NCBI GenBank assembly: GCA_964561115.1
Contig: CAZLOE010000048.1
Span: 1-5,290 of the forward strand
Origin: CAZBSE01 sp964561115
GTDB taxonomy: Bacteria; Actinomycetota; Humimicrobiia; Humimicrobiales; Humimicrobiaceae
Length of the DNA stretch: 5,290 nucleotides
Reading direction: 5' to 3'
In this document: piece after piece, positions 4,675-5,290 of the stretch
Layout of the letters: each line of letters opens with the position of its first letter
Numbering within the stretch: position 1 is the stretch's first letter
Notes under the pieces: model-generated
The model's input: the letters and a program-made list of their open reading frames with translations, nothing else
What the model was told of the DNA's origin: nothing
Database searches by the model: none
Position numbers and translations under genes: made by a program

Positions 4675-5290
4675 ATGAAGATATTGGTCTATGGTGCTGG
4701 TGTGATCGGGAGCATATTCGCTTTTAAGCTTAAAAGCGGGGGGAATGACGTTACGCTCCTGGCAAGAGGCAAAAGGCTGAATCAGCTGAAGAAACACGGA
4801 ATCATTATTGAGGATAAGATCTTTAATGAATATTTCAAAACTGATATCAAGGTTGTTGATAGATTAAAACCGGATGATTATTACGATCTGGTTCTAATTA
4901 TAATGCAGCGCCAGCAGGTGAGCGAGATACTGCCTATTTTAGAGAAAAACCGGAGAGTCCCTACTTTTATATTTATGGGCAACAATGTCAGCGGTGACGA
5001 AGAATATTTAAAGTTTCTTGACCGGAAAAGGATTTTATTAGGATTTGGAGGACCAGGTGGATACCGGAAGGGCAATTCCGTTATAGCTGCCTATGTAAGA
5101 GATTACTGTATTTTATATTTTGGGGAACTGGACGGTACAATAAGCAATAGAGTTGAATATATAAAGGATGTCTTTCAAAAATCGGAGATCAATGTTAAGG
5201 TCCCTGAGAACATAGATGCATGGTTAAAGACACACGCCGCGTTTATAAGCCCGCTTGCAGTAGCCTCTTATGCAGCAAGGGGAAGGGGCA
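4675..5290 (+). CDS. ApbA/PanE-fold (ketopantoate reductase-like) oxidoreductase, 3' end beyond window
   Basis: AGGAG (4663-4667) lies seven bases before ATG 4675, and 205 codons are present before the window ends. The N-terminus is a Rossmann fold binding NAD(P)H: M-K-I-L-V-Y-G-A-G-V-I-G with the G-x-G-x-x-G at residues 7-12, and L-L-A-R-G at 28-32, whose Arg31 could contact an NADPH phosphate. The second domain begins near 180 with D-A-W-L-K-T-H-A-A-F-I-S-P-L-A. Lys185 matches the position of the catalytic Lys of PanE (Lys176 in Escherichia coli), but the Asn four residues later is Ala189 here, and the usual Q-N-G segment is replaced by M-G-N-N-V-S-G (101-107). G-F-G-G-P-G-G-Y-R-K-G (123-133) is typical of a side branch of the superfamily. 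It is therefore an NAD(P)H-dependent reductase whose substrate may not be ketopantoate, so the panE symbol is withheld. Confidence 0.85.
   Translation, partial: MKILVYGAGVIGSIFAFKLKSGGNDVTLLARGKRLNQLKKHGIIIEDKIFNEYFKTDIKVVDRLKPDDYYDLVLIIMQRQQVSEILPILEKNRRVPTFIFMGNNVSGDEEYLKFLDRKRILLGFGGPGGYRKGNSVIAAYVRDYCILYFGELDGTISNRVEYIKDVFQKSEINVKVPENIDAWLKTHAAFISPLAVASYAARGRG

Noticed and set aside
4881..5075. Minus-strand 64-codon frame
   Set aside because: It lies antisense within the ApbA/PanE-like gene, which is well supported in its own frame.

Overview
The window is AT-rich bacterial DNA. Bacterial traits are AAGGAG-type ribosome binding sites 6-9 bases before most starts, TATAAT-like -10 boxes, and a lipoprotein signal peptide. 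The taxon cannot be fixed from the sequence; a low-GC, probably uncultured or environmental lineage would fit. Genes are short, on both strands, mostly single transcription units, and do not form one pathway. No phage, transposase, CRISPR, tRNA or rRNA signal was seen.

Left part (1-1118): on the minus strand, an intact DUF1801 (YdhG-like) gene (33-380), then a DUF4386-type membrane protein (519-902) of which only the C-terminal half survives. Its frame stays open to 974 and runs through an AAGGAG motif, but contains no usable start there.

Middle (1119-2632): a plus-strand gene for a PLL-type seven-bladed beta-propeller lectin. It has a good ribosome binding site and start at 1119, but a TGA at 1212 sits exactly where the repeats carry the conserved Gly of N-S-D-G-R. 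The long open frame resumes at ATG 1218. Read through the TGA, the N-terminal W-x-x-W strand supplies the piece missing from the last blade, so the ring closes as in known PLL propellers. Five bases after the lectin stop lies a 95-codon frame that looks like the orphan C-terminal end of an ABC-class ATPase (PF09818/COG3044 type). A 5'-truncated gene, a nonsense-interrupted gene and another 5'-truncated gene in a row suggest a decaying or rearranged segment.

Right-middle (2640-3460): two tiny minus-strand genes with excellent ribosome binding sites: a 58-residue two-helix membrane protein (2687-2863) and a 47-residue DUF5679-type zinc ribbon (3135-3278). Between them are a doubtful 20-codon frame and a convincing intrinsic terminator (3037-3067).

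Right part (3459-5290): a lipoprotein of the PEBP/YbhB-YbcL family with a strong acidic linker and a recognisable promoter; a convergent methionine sulfoxide reductase B gene (4115-4498, minus); and the first 205 codons of an ApbA/PanE-fold (ketopantoate reductase-like) oxidoreductase that leaves the window and departs from the PanE motifs.

No complete new system is evident. The points most worth a second look are the TGA in the lectin gene, the run of gene remnants around it, and the atypical ApbA/PanE protein.
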